This document shows, one piece after another, positions 15,599-24,521 of a stretch of 64,000 bases of DNA (the stretch's first letter is position 1; each line of letters starts with the position of its first letter). The DNA comes from Paraburkholderia heleia NBRC 101817 (lineage in GTDB: Bacteria; Pseudomonadota; Gammaproteobacteria; Burkholderiales; Burkholderiaceae). The notes below the pieces were generated by a model. The model ran no database searches, was not told the origin of the DNA, and saw only the letters and a list, made by a program, of their open reading frames with translations. Both the position numbers and the translations under genes were made by a program. Location of the stretch: contig NZ_BBJH01000027.1 in assembly GCF_000739775.1 (NCBI RefSeq), forward strand, positions 62,001 through 126,000. The letters run 5' to 3'.

Positions 15599-18500
15599 AT
15601 GAAACACAATCCGTTTCTTCGCTTGCTCGGGCGCTTGCGTGTCGGGCGCAAGCTGCTGCTGATCTATCTGCTCGATCTGAGTGCGGTGGTGTATATCAGC
15701 GGCATCCTGATTCACGAAAAATATATTTCAATCGACTTCTCACAGAAAGAGATCATCGGCAATGCGTATCTCGGCACGTTGCGAGACGTGTTGATCGACG
15801 TCGCCCAAAGCGGCGCCGACGGTCATGTCGACACACAGCAGGTCGCCCGCCTGACGTCCGCGCTCGCGAGCGCCGAAGCGCAATATGGCGCGAACCTGGA
15901 GAGCAGCGAGCTGAACGCACGCGCGCGTGGAGCACTCGGCGCGCTCGCGGCCGCCGCACACGCGGCCTATCCGCCTGCGCCCGAGGTCGTGCGCGCGGCG
16001 CTCGACGCTTGCCGCGAGCTCATCACGCGTGTGGGCAATCAGTCCAACCTGATCCTCGACCCCGATCTGGACAGCTACTACTCGATGTCGCTGTCGATCC
16101 TGCGCTATCCGGCACTGCTCGACGCCGCGAACGGCATCGGCCAAGGTTTGCGCGAAGGCGGCGTGGGCGCGGACAGTGCGCCCGCGCGCCGCGATCTGAG
16201 CACGCGCTATCTCGTGCTCGAAGGCCAGCTCGACGCCGTCGCGCAAGGCTTGCGTTCCGATTTCGCCGAAGCGGCCGCCGCCAACAAGGACGTGAAGCGG
16301 GCGCTCGCCGCGCCGGTCGCGAATCTGCTCGACGCGCTAGAGGCATATCGCGAGGCGGCGCGCACGGTGGTCGCGCAGTCCGGCGGCAACGCCACGAGCC
16401 GCGCGGCCGCACAGGCCGCGCACGAGGCGCTCGTCGCGCGCGTGGGCGAGGCCTGGCGCGCCACGGGGGCCGAACTCGACACGCTGCTGCATGCGCGCGT
16501 ACGCGGCCTCTTCTCGCGCATGTGGCTCCATCTGGGCACCGCGCTCTTTCTGTTGTGCGGAATTCTGTCGATGGTCTATCTCGTGGCCCAACAGATCTCG
16601 CGGCCGCTGCGCGAGCTTGCGCGCGTGATGGACACCGTGCGCCGCACGGGCGACCACGGCGTGCGCGCCACATGGCGCAGCCAGGACGAGATCGGCCAGC
16701 TCGTGCTGGGGTTCAACGACATGCTCGTGCAGCTCGATCGCGAGCGCGACGTGCAGAAGGAACTCGCGGCCACGGCGCGCGCCTCGCAGGCGCAGCATGC
16801 GCTCGTCGAAGCGACGCCTGTGCCGATGATGGTCACGGCCGTGCCGGGCCATGAGGTGCTGCACGCGAATCGCCCTGCCCTTTACTGGCTCAATGGCTGC
16901 ACGTCCGACCCGTGGGCGTTGGGCCTCGATTCCGCGGTGCGCGCGCGTTTTTTCCAGCAGCTTTCCGATCGTGACGCCGTGGACGAGTTCGAAGTGCGCT
17001 GGATGGGTAGCGAAGAACCCACATGGGCCATGCTCTCGGCGCGCCACCTCACGTTTCAGGGCCGCGACGCCGTGTTGACCGCCTTTACGCCGATCAACCA
17101 GATCAAGCTCATGGAGCAGCGGCTCGAACTATGGGCGAAGGTGTTCGAGGCTTCGTCGGAGGCGATTCTGATTCTCGACGGGAACCGGCGTCTGCTCGCT
17201 GCGAACGCCTCGTTCTATCGCGCCACGGGCTATCGCGCCGAAGACGTGTGCGGCACGCTACCCGATTTCGTGCTGGCGTCGCCGAACGGCGAGCCGTTGA
17301 TGCCGCAACTGACCGCGCTCGTCGACATTTCGAGCGTCTGGAACGGCGAAGCCGTCGTGCGCCGGCGGGCGGGCGGCGACTATCCCGCGTGGCTCATGAT
17401 CAGCGCCGTGCGCGACAAACGCGCAAGCGTCTCGCACTATATCTGCACGCTCATCGACATCACCGACCGCAAGAAGAGCGAGGCGCGCATCCAGTTTCTC
17501 GCCGAACACGACGTGCTCACGGAGTTGCCCAATCGCGCGCTCTTCACGAGGCGCGTCGGTGCGGCCATCGAGGACGTGCGCCAGACAAATGGCCGTGTAG
17601 CCGTGCTTTTCATCGACCTCGACCGCTTCAAGGACATCAACGATACGCTCGGCCACCACGCGGGCGACGGACTCTTGCGCTCGGTGTCGCGGCGTCTGCT
17701 GCAATCCGTGCGAGCGGGCGACACCGTGAGCCGGCTCGGCGGCGACGAATTCACGGTGCTGCTCTCGGGCGTAGGCGGCAGCGCCGACGTGGCACGGCTC
17801 ATCGACGAACGGCTGCTGCCGCTCATGCGCGAGCCCCACTCGATCGGCGGCATGACCCTGCAGGTCGCGTGCAGCATCGGCATCGCCATGTATCCCGACG
17901 ACGGCGCGACGATCGAAGCGCTGATGCAAAACGCCGACGCCGCCATGTATCGTGCGAAGTCGAGCGGCCGCAATCTCGTGAAGTTCTTCTCGCCCGACAT
18001 GGCCGAAAACACGCGGCATCGCCTCGAACTGGAAGCGCGCTTGCGCACGGCGGTCGAGCGCAATGAACTGTGGCTTGCGTACCAGCCTTGCGTGGATGCA
18101 TCGACGGGAGAACTGATGAGCGTCGAGGCTTTGTTGCGTTGGCAACATCCCGATCTTGGCCTCGTCCAGCCGTCGGAGTTCATTCCCATCGCCGAGGAAA
18201 CGCGGCTAATCCTGCCGATCGGCGCGTGGGTGATCGAGGAGGCGTGCCGCCAGATCGCGCGCTGGCGCGAAGCCGGTTTGCCCGACATGCGCGTATCGAT
18301 CAATCTCTCGGCCATCCAGTTGCGCGACGACGAACGGCTCGTCACTCATCTGCGCGATACGCTCGAGGCGCATGGCGTGGAACCGGGCCGGCTCGAGCTC
18401 GAAATCACGGAGACCGTGCTGATGGAAAGCGTCGGTCATTATCTCGACGCTATCAAGAAGATCCGCGCGCTGGGCGTCAAGCTGTCGCTCGACGATTTCG

Positions 18501-18802
18501 GCACGGGATATTCGAGTCTCAGCTATCTGCACCGCTACCCGCTCGACCGGCTCAAGATCGATCGCGCGTTCGTGCACGGCCGGCTCAACGAGCCTTCCGA
18601 TCTCGCCGTGATTCGCGCGATCGTCGAACTCGGCCACGAACTCGGCCTGCGGGTGGTGGCGGAAGGCGTCGAGCACGAACACGAAGCCAACGCGTTGCGC
18701 CGCATCGGCTGCGATGAATTGCAGGGTTTTCTCTACGCAAAACCAATGCCGCACGAAGCGCTCACGCTGTGGCTGCGTTCGTGCGATGCGGCATTGGCGT
18801 GA
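15599..18802 (+). CDS. Membrane GGDEF/EAL cyclic-di-GMP signalling protein with HAMP and PAS domains
   Basis: 1067 residues from ATG 15599. A first membrane helix (LLLIYLLDLSAVVYISGIL), a periplasmic helical sensor of about 270 residues and a second helix (LGTALFLLCGILSMVYLVAQ) lead to a HAMP domain, two PAS-like domains, a GGDEF domain (intact GGDEF at residues 714-718) and an EAL domain (EALLRW at 843, with the IETV, DDFGTGYSSL and EGVE motifs). Both catalytic motifs look intact, so it may make or break c-di-GMP. The signal sensed is unknown. It is divergent from gntR and has no obvious operon partner. Confidence 0.94.
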   Translation: MKHNPFLRLLGRLRVGRKLLLIYLLDLSAVVYISGILIHEKYISIDFSQKEIIGNAYLGTLRDVLIDVAQSGADGHVDTQQVARLTSALASAEAQYGANLESSELNARARGALGALAAAAHAAYPPAPEVVRAALDACRELITRVGNQSNLILDPDLDSYYSMSLSILRYPALLDAANGIGQGLREGGVGADSAPARRDLSTRYLVLEGQLDAVAQGLRSDFAEAAAANKDVKRALAAPVANLLDALEAYREAARTVVAQSGGNATSRAAAQAAHEALVARVGEAWRATGAELDTLLHARVRGLFSRMWLHLGTALFLLCGILSMVYLVAQQISRPLRELARVMDTVRRTGDHGVRATWRSQDEIGQLVLGFNDMLVQLDRERDVQKELAATARASQAQHALVEATPVPMMVTAVPGHEVLHANRPALYWLNGCTSDPWALGLDSAVRARFFQQLSDRDAVDEFEVRWMGSEEPTWAMLSARHLTFQGRDAVLTAFTPINQIKLMEQRLELWAKVFEASSEAILILDGNRRLLAANASFYRATGYRAEDVCGTLPDFVLASPNGEPLMPQLTALVDISSVWNGEAVVRRRAGGDYPAWLMISAVRDKRASVSHYICTLIDITDRKKSEARIQFLAEHDVLTELPNRALFTRRVGAAIEDVRQTNGRVAVLFIDLDRFKDINDTLGHHAGDGLLRSVSRRLLQSVRAGDTVSRLGGDEFTVLLSGVGGSADVARLIDERLLPLMREPHSIGGMTLQVACSIGIAMYPDDGATIEALMQNADAAMYRAKSSGRNLVKFFSPDMAENTRHRLELEARLRTAVERNELWLAYQPCVDASTGELMSVEALLRWQHPDLGLVQPSEFIPIAEETRLILPIGAWVIEEACRQIARWREAGLPDMRVSINLSAIQLRDDERLVTHLRDTLEAHGVEPGRLELEITETVLMESVGHYLDAIKKIRALGVKLSLDDFGTGYSSLSYLHRYPLDRLKIDRAFVHGRLNEPSDLAVIRAIVELGHELGLRVVAEGVEHEHEANALRRIGCDELQGFLYAKPMPHEALTLWLRSCDAALA

Positions 18803-18816
18803 ATGCCGCGCAATAG

Positions 18817-18960
18817 TCAGAACATTTGCCGCATGCCGACCGCCACACCGACATTGTTAGTGCGGCCGATCCTGTCGACAGCGCCTGTCGCCGCGTTGGT
18901 CACGCCGCGGTAGTCGGCAGCGAAGGCGCCGTTGCCGCGCGCGAAGTCCGCGGCCAGGAC
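18817..18960 (-). pseudogene. Decayed 3' end of a Gram-negative porin gene
   Basis: Read on the minus strand this encodes GNGAFAADYRG, VTNAATGAVDRIG and finally NNVGVAVGMRQMF followed by a stop. This is the last strand and terminal-Phe signature of Burkholderia-type porins. Upstream residues degrade quickly, no start or signal peptide is attached, and the rest of the barrel is missing. It is a remnant, 380 bp from an intact porin gene on the other strand. The remainder of the 537-bp gap (18803-19339) holds nothing else I can support. Confidence 0.65.
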
Positions 18961-19339
18961 GGCCAAAGCAGGCTCGACGCGACGGCTTTCAGCCAAAAAC
19001 TGCAAGAGACTCTTCCAGAGCGCTGAGGAATCGAATTTCGGCGACCGGCTGCGATGCGTCGGCAAGCCGGATTGTCGGCATGATTTCCTCGCTCCTATAG
19101 CGATCTACTGGCGCGCCAAAAGCACCGTACGACAAGGCTTTCTCGTCTCCCCTCATCCTCGCTTCATTTTATTTCGCATTGCCAGGTCAATAGCCAGTCT
19201 CTCCCCTTCTTCAATCCCCAAAGCAGCGGCATCGATTTCGATATGACAAGAGATCGTTTCGCCTGAAATCCACCCGCTCCTATGATCGCCCTTGCATTTC
19301 GCACACCTCGCGGTGCTCTCATTTTTCCCGGAGTCAGCC

Positions 19340-20491
19340 TTGTCAAAGAAGTTTCTCCTGGGCGCGGCGGTCACAAGCAGCCTGCTCGCGCCACTCGCCC
19401 ACGCACAGAATTCCGTCACGCTGTACGGTCTGATTGACGCCGGTCTCATGTACACGAACAACGTGAAAAAAGGAACGAGCACGGGCTCGCTCGTCCAGGC
19501 CACGAGCGGCAACATCAACGGCAGCCAGTTCGGCGTGCGCGGCAGCGAAGATCTTGGCGGCGGCCTGCATGCGGTCTTCGTGCTGGAAAGCGGCTTCAAC
19601 GTCCAGAACGGCAAGATGGGGCAAAACAACCGCTTTTTCGGGCGTCAGTCTTATGTGGGCCTCGATAGCGCCAGCTACGGGACATTCACGCTCGGCCGCC
19701 AGTACGACTCTGGCGTCGATTTCGTCGCGCCCTTGTCCGAAGTGGCGTCGACGTTCGGCAAGACCGGCTTTTCCCATCCGTTCGACAACGACAATCTCGA
19801 CTACTCGGTCCGCATCAACAACGCCGTCAAATTCAATAGTCCGAATATCGGCGGCTTCAAGTTCGGCGGACTATATGCCTTCTCGAACAGCACCGACTTC
19901 AGTGCGAACCGTGCATACAGCGTGGGCGCGAGCTATGGGAATGGACCGCTGAAAGTGGCGGCCAGCTATCTCCAGATTAACGGCTCGAACAGCACGAACA
20001 CGACCGGCGCGATCGACACGGCGGAGTCCACGGCCAACGGCACGGCCGGTTTCCTGCTCGGCGCCGACGTGCAGCGCGTCGTCGCCGCCGGCATCAACTA
20101 CACGGTGGGTCCGGCCGTGCTCGGCTTCGTGTATTCCCACAGCCAGTACCAGGGCACGAAGTCGTTCGGCTCGGCAAACGGCACGGTCCGCTTCGACAAC
20201 TTCGAACTGAACGGCCGCTACGCGCTAACCCCGGCGCTGAAGCTCGGCATCGCCTACGCCTACACGGACGGCCATGTGACCGACAGCGCGACCTATGGAG
20301 CCGACCCGAAGTGGAATCAGGTCAACGCACAGGTGATCTACTCGCTTTCGAAGCAAACCGATGTCTACGCCGAAACCATGTACCAGCATGTGAGCGGCAA
20401 GCAGTACGTCGCGTTCATCAACACGGCGGGCGGTGCGTCCTCCACTGCGAATCAGGTGGTGGCGACGGCCGGGTTGCGCACCCGTTTCTAA
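19340..20491 (+). CDS. Gram-negative porin (trimeric 16-strand, OmpC-like family)
   Basis: 383 residues beginning at a TTG codon (19340) with GGAG six bases upstream; no ATG fits the signal peptide. The signal peptide ends LAPLAHA before QNSVTLYGLIDAGLMYT, the classic first strand of burkholderial porins. NINGSQFGVRGSEDLGGGL, NRFFGRQSYVGL and a terminal VATAGLRTRF with the C-terminal Phe needed for BAM assembly complete the pattern. Outer membrane channel for small polar solutes. Monocistronic. Confidence 0.93.
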   Translation: MSKKFLLGAAVTSSLLAPLAHAQNSVTLYGLIDAGLMYTNNVKKGTSTGSLVQATSGNINGSQFGVRGSEDLGGGLHAVFVLESGFNVQNGKMGQNNRFFGRQSYVGLDSASYGTFTLGRQYDSGVDFVAPLSEVASTFGKTGFSHPFDNDNLDYSVRINNAVKFNSPNIGGFKFGGLYAFSNSTDFSANRAYSVGASYGNGPLKVAASYLQINGSNSTNTTGAIDTAESTANGTAGFLLGADVQRVVAAGINYTVGPAVLGFVYSHSQYQGTKSFGSANGTVRFDNFELNGRYALTPALKLGIAYAYTDGHVTDSATYGADPKWNQVNAQVIYSLSKQTDVYAETMYQHVSGKQYVAFINTAGGASSTANQVVATAGLRTRF

Positions 20492-20535
20492 CCGCATCGG
20501 TAACGCTTCGGCACCGGGTATCTACGACAACACAA

Positions 20536-21114
20536 TCAGAAGTTGTACTGAAAATATACCTGGCTGAAGTTGATGCCTGGGTTGGGGTGCTTCAAACCCG
20601 CGTTCGACAAATGCTGAAAGCGGAAACCGGCCTGGTAGTTCTGATGCGCCCCGAACTGCGCGCCCACGCCCACCATGTCGGCGAACTGAAACGAAGACGA
20701 GAAGCTACGGTCCGGCGTTTCATCCACGTGAGAAAGCAGTCGCACGCCCACGCCGGCTTCGACGAATGGCCGGACATAGCCGGAACTCTTGATGAAGCGA
20801 AACACCGGCGTGAGCCCGAATTCCCAGATGTCCGGATGCGAGCCCGGTTTTTCCTGAATATCCCAGTAGGCGGCATGCGCTTCCCCCACCACAGTGAAAT
20901 GATAACCGCCAATTTCCCACCAACTCAGCCCCGGGTCCCAAACAATACCGAGATCGGCTTTGCGAACATCGTGATCCGCCACGCCGCCGGCGAATTGAAC
21001 ACCCCATTGCCCAGCATATGCAGACGTCGCGCTCGCGCACAGCACGGCAAACAGCACCCCAAGCCGAAGCCTTCCTTCTTTCAATTTCTTCCTCTTTCTT
21101 TTTTGCTTTTGCAT
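20536..21114 (-). CDS. pagL: PagL-like lipid A 3-O-deacylase (acyloxyacyl hydrolase)
   Basis: 192 residues with a signal peptide (LGVLFAVLCASATSAYA) and an 8-strand barrel ending in Phe. PagL removes the 3-linked acyl chain of lipid A in the outer membrane. The catalytic His and Ser are seen as His168 and Ser170 in FQHLSNAGLKHPNPGIN. The position expected for the acidic third residue, 12 after the Ser, is Asn182. This is either a natural family variant or a weakened enzyme. Convergent with the porin gene. Confidence 0.85.
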   Translation of the reverse strand: MQKQKRKRKKLKEGRLRLGVLFAVLCASATSAYAGQWGVQFAGGVADHDVRKADLGIVWDPGLSWWEIGGYHFTVVGEAHAAYWDIQEKPGSHPDIWEFGLTPVFRFIKSSGYVRPFVEAGVGVRLLSHVDETPDRSFSSSFQFADMVGVGAQFGAHQNYQAGFRFQHLSNAGLKHPNPGINFSQVYFQYNF

Positions 21115-21239
21115 CCGGTCCCCGGTTGATCATCGGCATTTCGAAAGCCGGACCGACGCTTCTTTCGCTACCACGCCAACGGCCGCAACGCGGCAAAGGC
21201 AGCAAGCGGTGCGAAAAAAAACCTCCATGCGAGGTTGCA

Positions 21240-21530
21240 GGAGGTTAAGCGGGGGAAAACATCATCGTTTCGCCTGATAACGATGCGTAATCATGCTAAC
21301 AATAGAGATGGAGAGAATAAATACGAATTATCGCATTGCATCTTTTCAATATTCGCCATAATTCGAATATCGCATTTGGCGAAATAATTCGCGGCGAATG
21401 CCGATCCATCATTTCTATTTATAAAGATAAATAGGCTTCTTTTTCCAAAGAGGAAAATAATTATTTCGCGATTAATCTCAATCGACTGTCCGATACCGTA
21501 TCGACCTTTCATTGCGTAAGCGCAGGCCGA
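21240..21530. other. AT-rich intergenic island
   Basis: About 290 bp with many A/T runs (for example TTTATAAAGATAAATAG and GGAAAATAATTATTTCG) inside otherwise about 65% GC sequence. A 73-codon frame on the minus strand (21291-21512) has no recognisable domain or ribosome site and I do not call it a gene. It may be an H-NS-type bound or recently acquired segment. Confidence 0.6.
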
Positions 21531-21539
21531 GGCGGCCGC

Positions 21540-21670
21540 TCACGTCTCGGGGCCCAGTTGCGGCATTTCGACCGTGAACACCGCGCCCTCAGCGGATGCA
21601 TTGCGCGCCGTCAACCGGCCTTCGTGGCGCTCGACGGTGCCATAGCTGATCGAACCCGGGTCCGGTGCCG
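21540..21670 (-). pseudogene. Remnant of a sensor histidine kinase C-terminus
   Basis: On the minus strand the last about 35 codons read SISYGTVERHEGRLTARNAS then AEGAVFTVEMPQLGPE and stop. This matches the G2-box and final strand of HATPase domains (consensus like GIVERHGGRLTA, GAVFTVELP). The ATP-binding N, G1 and F boxes and everything upstream are missing, and the frame runs into the neighbouring LysR gene. A gene fragment left by deletion. Confidence 0.6.
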
Positions 21671-21679
21671 CGGCCCCGT

Positions 21680-22642
21680 TCAGCGCCCGCTCTCGTCCTC
21701 GTTTGCAGGCGCCGCGATGCCGATGCGCGCGAACGTTTCCTCCAGATGATTCACGCACACGCGCACCTTCGCTGACTGCGCGAGACGCGCCGGGTACACG
21801 GCCCAGACGTTGGCCGGTTGCGTCACGCCGGGCAGCACGCGCTGCAGGCGTCCGCTCTCCAGCAATGGTGCGACATCCCACATCGAGCGCAGCACGATGC
21901 CGCGGCCCGCCAGCGCCCACTGCACCGCCACCTCGCCGTGATTGGTCGAAAGCGGCCCCGCCACCTTCACCGAAACCGTTTCGCCGTGCGCGTTCAGGCG
22001 CCAGACGCCGAACGGATGATCGCGTTCCTTGATCGCGAGACACGCGTGTCCGGCGAGATCGGCGACCTCTTGAGGCGCGCCGCGCCGCGCGAGATACGCG
22101 GGCGCGGCGCAGAGCACGCGATAGTTCGTGGCGAGACGCCGCGCGATCAGATGGCCGGCGATCTCGTCGCCGATACGCACGTCGAGGTCGAAGCCCTCGC
22201 CCGCGACATCGACAAGCCGGTCGAACAGTTCGAGCCGCACGCTCAGTTGCGGATACCGCTCGGAAAGTCCCGCGAGCGCGGGCGCCACGAAATTGCGGCC
22301 AAAGCCGAAGCTGCTCGATACGCGCAACGTGCCGCGCGGAATGCGCCGTGTCGTGGAGACGTCATCGATGAGCCGCTCGACGTCGTCGAGAATCTTGCCC
22401 GCCGACGCGTAGACGCGCTCGCCCGCCTCCGTCATCGCGACGCGCCGCGTCGAGCGGTGCAGCAGGCGCGTGCCGAGGCGCGCCTCGAGCACGCCCACGC
22501 GCTTGCTCACATAGGCCGGCGACGCCGCAAGCGCTTCGGCTGCCGCACTGAAGCTCGCCTTGCGCGCGACCATGCAAAACACGCGCAAGTCGTCGAGCTC
22601 CGGCGACGCGACGGATTTCGGCGCTTTCGGTGCGTCGGGCAT
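21680..22642 (-). CDS. LysR family transcriptional regulator (DmlR-like)
   Basis: 320 residues from ATG 22642; a GTG at 22651 overlapping the upstream stop is an alternative. The N-terminal helix-turn-helix is clear (FSAAAEALAASPAYVSKRVG), followed by the co-inducer-binding domain. It belongs to the large CrgA/DmlR-type group. It lies directly after, and is probably co-transcribed with, the tartrate/D-malate dehydrogenase gene, which it likely controls, as DmlR controls dmlA in E. coli. Confidence 0.92.
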   Translation of the reverse strand: MPDAPKAPKSVASPELDDLRVFCMVARKASFSAAAEALAASPAYVSKRVGVLEARLGTRLLHRSTRRVAMTEAGERVYASAGKILDDVERLIDDVSTTRRIPRGTLRVSSSFGFGRNFVAPALAGLSERYPQLSVRLELFDRLVDVAGEGFDLDVRIGDEIAGHLIARRLATNYRVLCAAPAYLARRGAPQEVADLAGHACLAIKERDHPFGVWRLNAHGETVSVKVAGPLSTNHGEVAVQWALAGRGIVLRSMWDVAPLLESGRLQRVLPGVTQPANVWAVYPARLAQSAKVRVCVNHLEETFARIGIAAPANEDESGR

Positions 22643-22647
22643 GTGCG

Positions 22648-23727
22648 TCACAGCGCGGCGGCTACCGCTGCGCCCAGCTCAGTCGTGTTGGCCGTGCCGC
22701 CCATGTCGGGCGTGCGCGGGCCTTCCACCAGCACCTTCTCGACGGCCTGCATGATCGCGTCGTGCGCGGCCTTGTACTGCGCGTCGCCGTTGCCGAGGAA
22801 GTCGAGCATCATCGCGCCCGACCAGATCATCGCGATGGGGTTGGCGATCTGCTTGCCAAAGATGTCGGGCGCAGAGCCGTGCACCGGCTCGAACAACGAG
22901 GGAAACTTGCGCTCGGGATTCAGGTTCGCCGAAGCCGCCAGACCGATCGTGCCCGTGCACGCAGGGCCGAGGTCCGAAAGAATGTCGCCGAAGAGGTTAG
23001 ACGCGACGACCACGTCGAAGCGGTCCGGCTGCAGCACGAAACGCGCGCACAGAATATCGATGTGCTGCTTGTCCCACTTCACGCCGGGATACGCCTCGCC
23101 CATCGCGGCCACGCGCTCGTCCCAGTACGGCATGCTGATCGAGATGCCGTTGGACTTCGTGGCCGCCGTGAGTTTCTTCCGGCCGCGCTGGTTCGCGAGT
23201 TCGAATGCGTACTTGAGAATGCGGTCCACGCCGTGGCGCGTGAACACCGACTCCTGCAGCACGAACTCGCGCTCGGTGCCTTCGAACATCTTGCCGCCCA
23301 CCGAGCTGTACTCGCCCTCGGTGTTCTCGCGCACCACGAGAAAGTCGATGTCGCCGGGCTTGCGGTTGGCGAGCGGACACGGCACGCCGGGCAACAGACG
23401 CACCGGGCGCAGGTTCACGTACTGGTCGAACTCGCGGCGGAACTTCAGCAGCGAGCCCCACAGCGAAATGTGATCGGGCACCTTGTCGGGCCAGCCGACT
23501 GCGCCGAAGTAGATCGCGTCGAAACCCTTGAGCGTGGCGAACCAGTCGTCGGGCATCATCTTGCCGTGCTGCAGGTAGTAGTCGCAGCTTGCCCAGTCGA
23601 AATGGGTAAATTCGAGCTTCAGGCCGAACTTCGCGGCCGCAGCCTCGACGACGCGCACGCCCTCGGGCATCACTTCCTGACCAATGCCGTCGCCAGCAAT
23701 GGCGGCGATTCTGAATGTCCTGCTCAT
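22648..23727 (-). CDS. ttuC: Tartrate dehydrogenase / D-malate dehydrogenase (decarboxylating)
   Basis: 359 residues from ATG 23727 (GGAGA site). Isopropylmalate/isocitrate dehydrogenase family, NAD-linked and metal-dependent. Motifs include IAAIAGDGIGQEVMPEG, FLVVRENTEGEYSSVGG, LTAATKSNGIS, VVASNLFGDILSDLG and LFEPVHGSAPDI. The CDYYLQHG and WGSLLKFRREFDQYVNLRP stretches are typical of the tartrate/D-malate branch rather than LeuB. Cytoplasmic, for growth on tartrate or D-malate. Confidence 0.9.
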   Translation of the reverse strand: MSRTFRIAAIAGDGIGQEVMPEGVRVVEAAAAKFGLKLEFTHFDWASCDYYLQHGKMMPDDWFATLKGFDAIYFGAVGWPDKVPDHISLWGSLLKFRREFDQYVNLRPVRLLPGVPCPLANRKPGDIDFLVVRENTEGEYSSVGGKMFEGTEREFVLQESVFTRHGVDRILKYAFELANQRGRKKLTAATKSNGISISMPYWDERVAAMGEAYPGVKWDKQHIDILCARFVLQPDRFDVVVASNLFGDILSDLGPACTGTIGLAASANLNPERKFPSLFEPVHGSAPDIFGKQIANPIAMIWSGAMMLDFLGNGDAQYKAAHDAIMQAVEKVLVEGPRTPDMGGTANTTELGAAVAAAL

Positions 23728-23981
23728 GTTGCGTTCTCCGTTTCTGTGCCTGAATCTGTCCTGATGCGCCAGCATGCCCGAAAACCCGCCGGCGACCAGC
23801 CCTGCAGGCGTGGATCGATTCAACACGAAACGTGAATAATCGCACGAGGGCGCGTTCCGGTCCATGGATGCGCCACATCCAGCGCCCGGCGATTTCCTGC
23901 CGATGCCCGATCTCGCCTAAACTCCCGGTTGGCTCCACCGCGCCCTTCACTGGAACGGCGCATATCCTGATCGACCGACTT

Positions 23982-24479
23982 ATGTTCTCGCTTTCCGACA
24001 CCCTTCCCTCCGACAAATCCGCCCTCTACGAATCGCTGGCGGCGCAGGCGCGCTCGCTGATCGAAGGCGAAACCGACGTCATCGCGAACGCGGCGAACTT
24101 CACTTCGCTCGTGTTTCATTCGCTCGAAGGCCTGAACTGGGCGGGCTTTTATTCGTTCGACGGCACCGAACTCGTAGTCGGTCCGTTCCAGGGCAAACCG
24201 GCCTGCGTGCGCATTCCCCTGGGCAAGGGCGTATGCGGCACGGCGGCGGCCACGCACCAAACGCAGGTGGTGCCCGACGTGCACGCATTCGCGGGACACA
24301 TTGCGTGCGATTCGGCTTCGCAGTCGGAAATCGTCGTGCCCCTCGTCACGCCGGACGGCGAGCTGATCGGCGTATGGGACGTGGACAGCCCGCATCTCGC
24401 GCGCTTCGACGAAGAAGACGCGAAAGGCATGGAATTGCTGTGCCGCACGTTCATCGAGTACGGCATGAAGCGCCGCTAG
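23982..24479 (+). CDS. msrC: Free methionine-(R)-sulfoxide reductase (GAF domain)
   Basis: 165 residues from ATG 23982. A single GAF domain with the three fRMsr cysteines in their expected context: KPACVRIPLGKGVCGTAAAT (two Cys) and AGHIACDSASQSEIVVPL (one Cys). It reduces free Met-R-O in the cytoplasm using thioredoxin. Divergent from the tartrate dehydrogenase; the 254-bp gap between them (23728-23981) shows no clear motif. Confidence 0.93.
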   Translation: MFSLSDTLPSDKSALYESLAAQARSLIEGETDVIANAANFTSLVFHSLEGLNWAGFYSFDGTELVVGPFQGKPACVRIPLGKGVCGTAAATHQTQVVPDVHAFAGHIACDSASQSEIVVPLVTPDGELIGVWDVDSPHLARFDEEDAKGMELLCRTFIEYGMKRR

Positions 24480-24521
24480 GCGTCATCAAGCGCGTCCAGG
24501 ACGGCGTTCAGGCGCGACGCC

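Noticed and set aside
21291..21512. 73-codon minus-strand frame in the AT-rich island
   Set aside because: No ribosome site, no domain, and composition explained by low GC.
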